DNA of 7,381 nucleotides from an uncultured Collinsella sp. (lineage in GTDB: Bacteria > Actinomycetota > Coriobacteriia > Coriobacteriales > Coriobacteriaceae), in contig USAY01000099.1 of assembly GCA_900552755.1 (NCBI GenBank), forward strand, positions 1 through 7,381. Reading direction: 5' to 3'. Below the pieces are notes generated by a model, which worked only from the letters and a program-made list of their open reading frames with translations, had not been told where the DNA came from and did not search any database. This document shows, piece after piece, positions 7,271 to 7,381 of this stretch. Each line of letters starts with the position of its first letter. Positions within the stretch are counted from its first letter, which is position 1. A program made the position numbers and the translations under genes.

Positions 7271-7315
7271 AATAAACACCCCAGCGGCGACTCGGCTCTC
7301 GCTGGGGTGTTTATT
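7271..7315 (-). terminator. Terminator-like hairpin between tRNA-Ile and tRNA-Ala
   Basis: A perfect 16-bp inverted repeat (7271-7286 with 7300-7315) with a 13-nt loop. The 3' arm on the minus strand ends GTGTTTATT, and ACTTT follows, so the U-tract is partly inside the stem. It probably ends the transcript of the upstream tRNA-Ile copy, in which case tRNA-Ala would need a promoter of its own in this short gap. It could also be a processing hairpin within one long tRNA precursor. Confidence 0.65.
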
Positions 7316-7326
7316 GCGAAAGAAAG

Positions 7327-7381
7327 TGGTGGACCTGACAAGATTCGAACTTGTGACCTCCCGGTTATCAGCCGGACGCTC
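7327..7381 (-). tRNA. tRNA-Ile(GAU), second copy, 3' part (cut by window edge)
   Basis: These 55 nt are identical to the matching part (7103-7157) of the complete tRNA-Ile. They include CCA, the acceptor 3' strand, the T-arm, and the anticodon arm with GAT. The 5' part lies beyond the window. An identical second copy indicates recent duplication or gene conversion. Confidence 0.95.

Overview
The window looks like a chromosomal segment of a high-GC, gut-type actinobacterium. Class Coriobacteriia, probably Collinsella or a close relative, is the best guess. This rests on the GC-rich codon use of the core genes, the style of the TypA and bifunctional-nuclease-family proteins, and an actinobacterial-type DUF559 protein. 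No species marker is present, so it remains an inference.

Layout. Bases 1-53 are the 3' end of a tRNA-Ser, followed by its terminator. Bases 116-225 hold an inverted 20-bp copy of the tRNA-Ser tail and then a 79-bp palindromic repeat. A minus-strand gene (236-1243) encodes an orphan protein with a DUF559/PD-(D/E)XK-type nuclease domain. Beyond its start lies a second copy of the 79-bp repeat (1336-1414) in opposite orientation, so the gene sits between two inverted palindromic repeats. This accessory-looking island is the most interesting part of the window. Two plus-strand membrane-protein genes follow, each with a hairpin after it: a UPF0126/TRIC-like channel or transporter (1548-2237) and a secreted or membrane bactofilin-like beta-helix protein (2344-3489). 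A strong bidirectional terminator at 3558-3590 separates them from the convergent typA (bipA) gene (3618-5456, minus).

Upstream of typA, a tight minus-strand cluster reads in this order: bifunctional-nuclease-family protein (6444-6944), small two-helix membrane protein (6054-6443), acidic conserved hypothetical protein (5574-6023). It is probably one transcript and may or may not run on into typA. The right edge is a minus-strand tRNA cluster: a partial tRNA-Ile(GAU), a hairpin, tRNA-Ala(UGC), tRNA-Ile(GAU), and a terminator. The two tRNA-Ile copies are identical over the 55 nt that can be seen, which suggests a tandem Ala-Ile duplication.

How the parts fit. The right two thirds is ordinary housekeeping sequence: translation-associated GTPase, tRNAs, membrane proteins. 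The left 1.5 kb is a putative cassette beside a tRNA gene, with repeats, a tRNA relic and by-eye lower GC, and its nuclease-domain gene has no recognisable partner.
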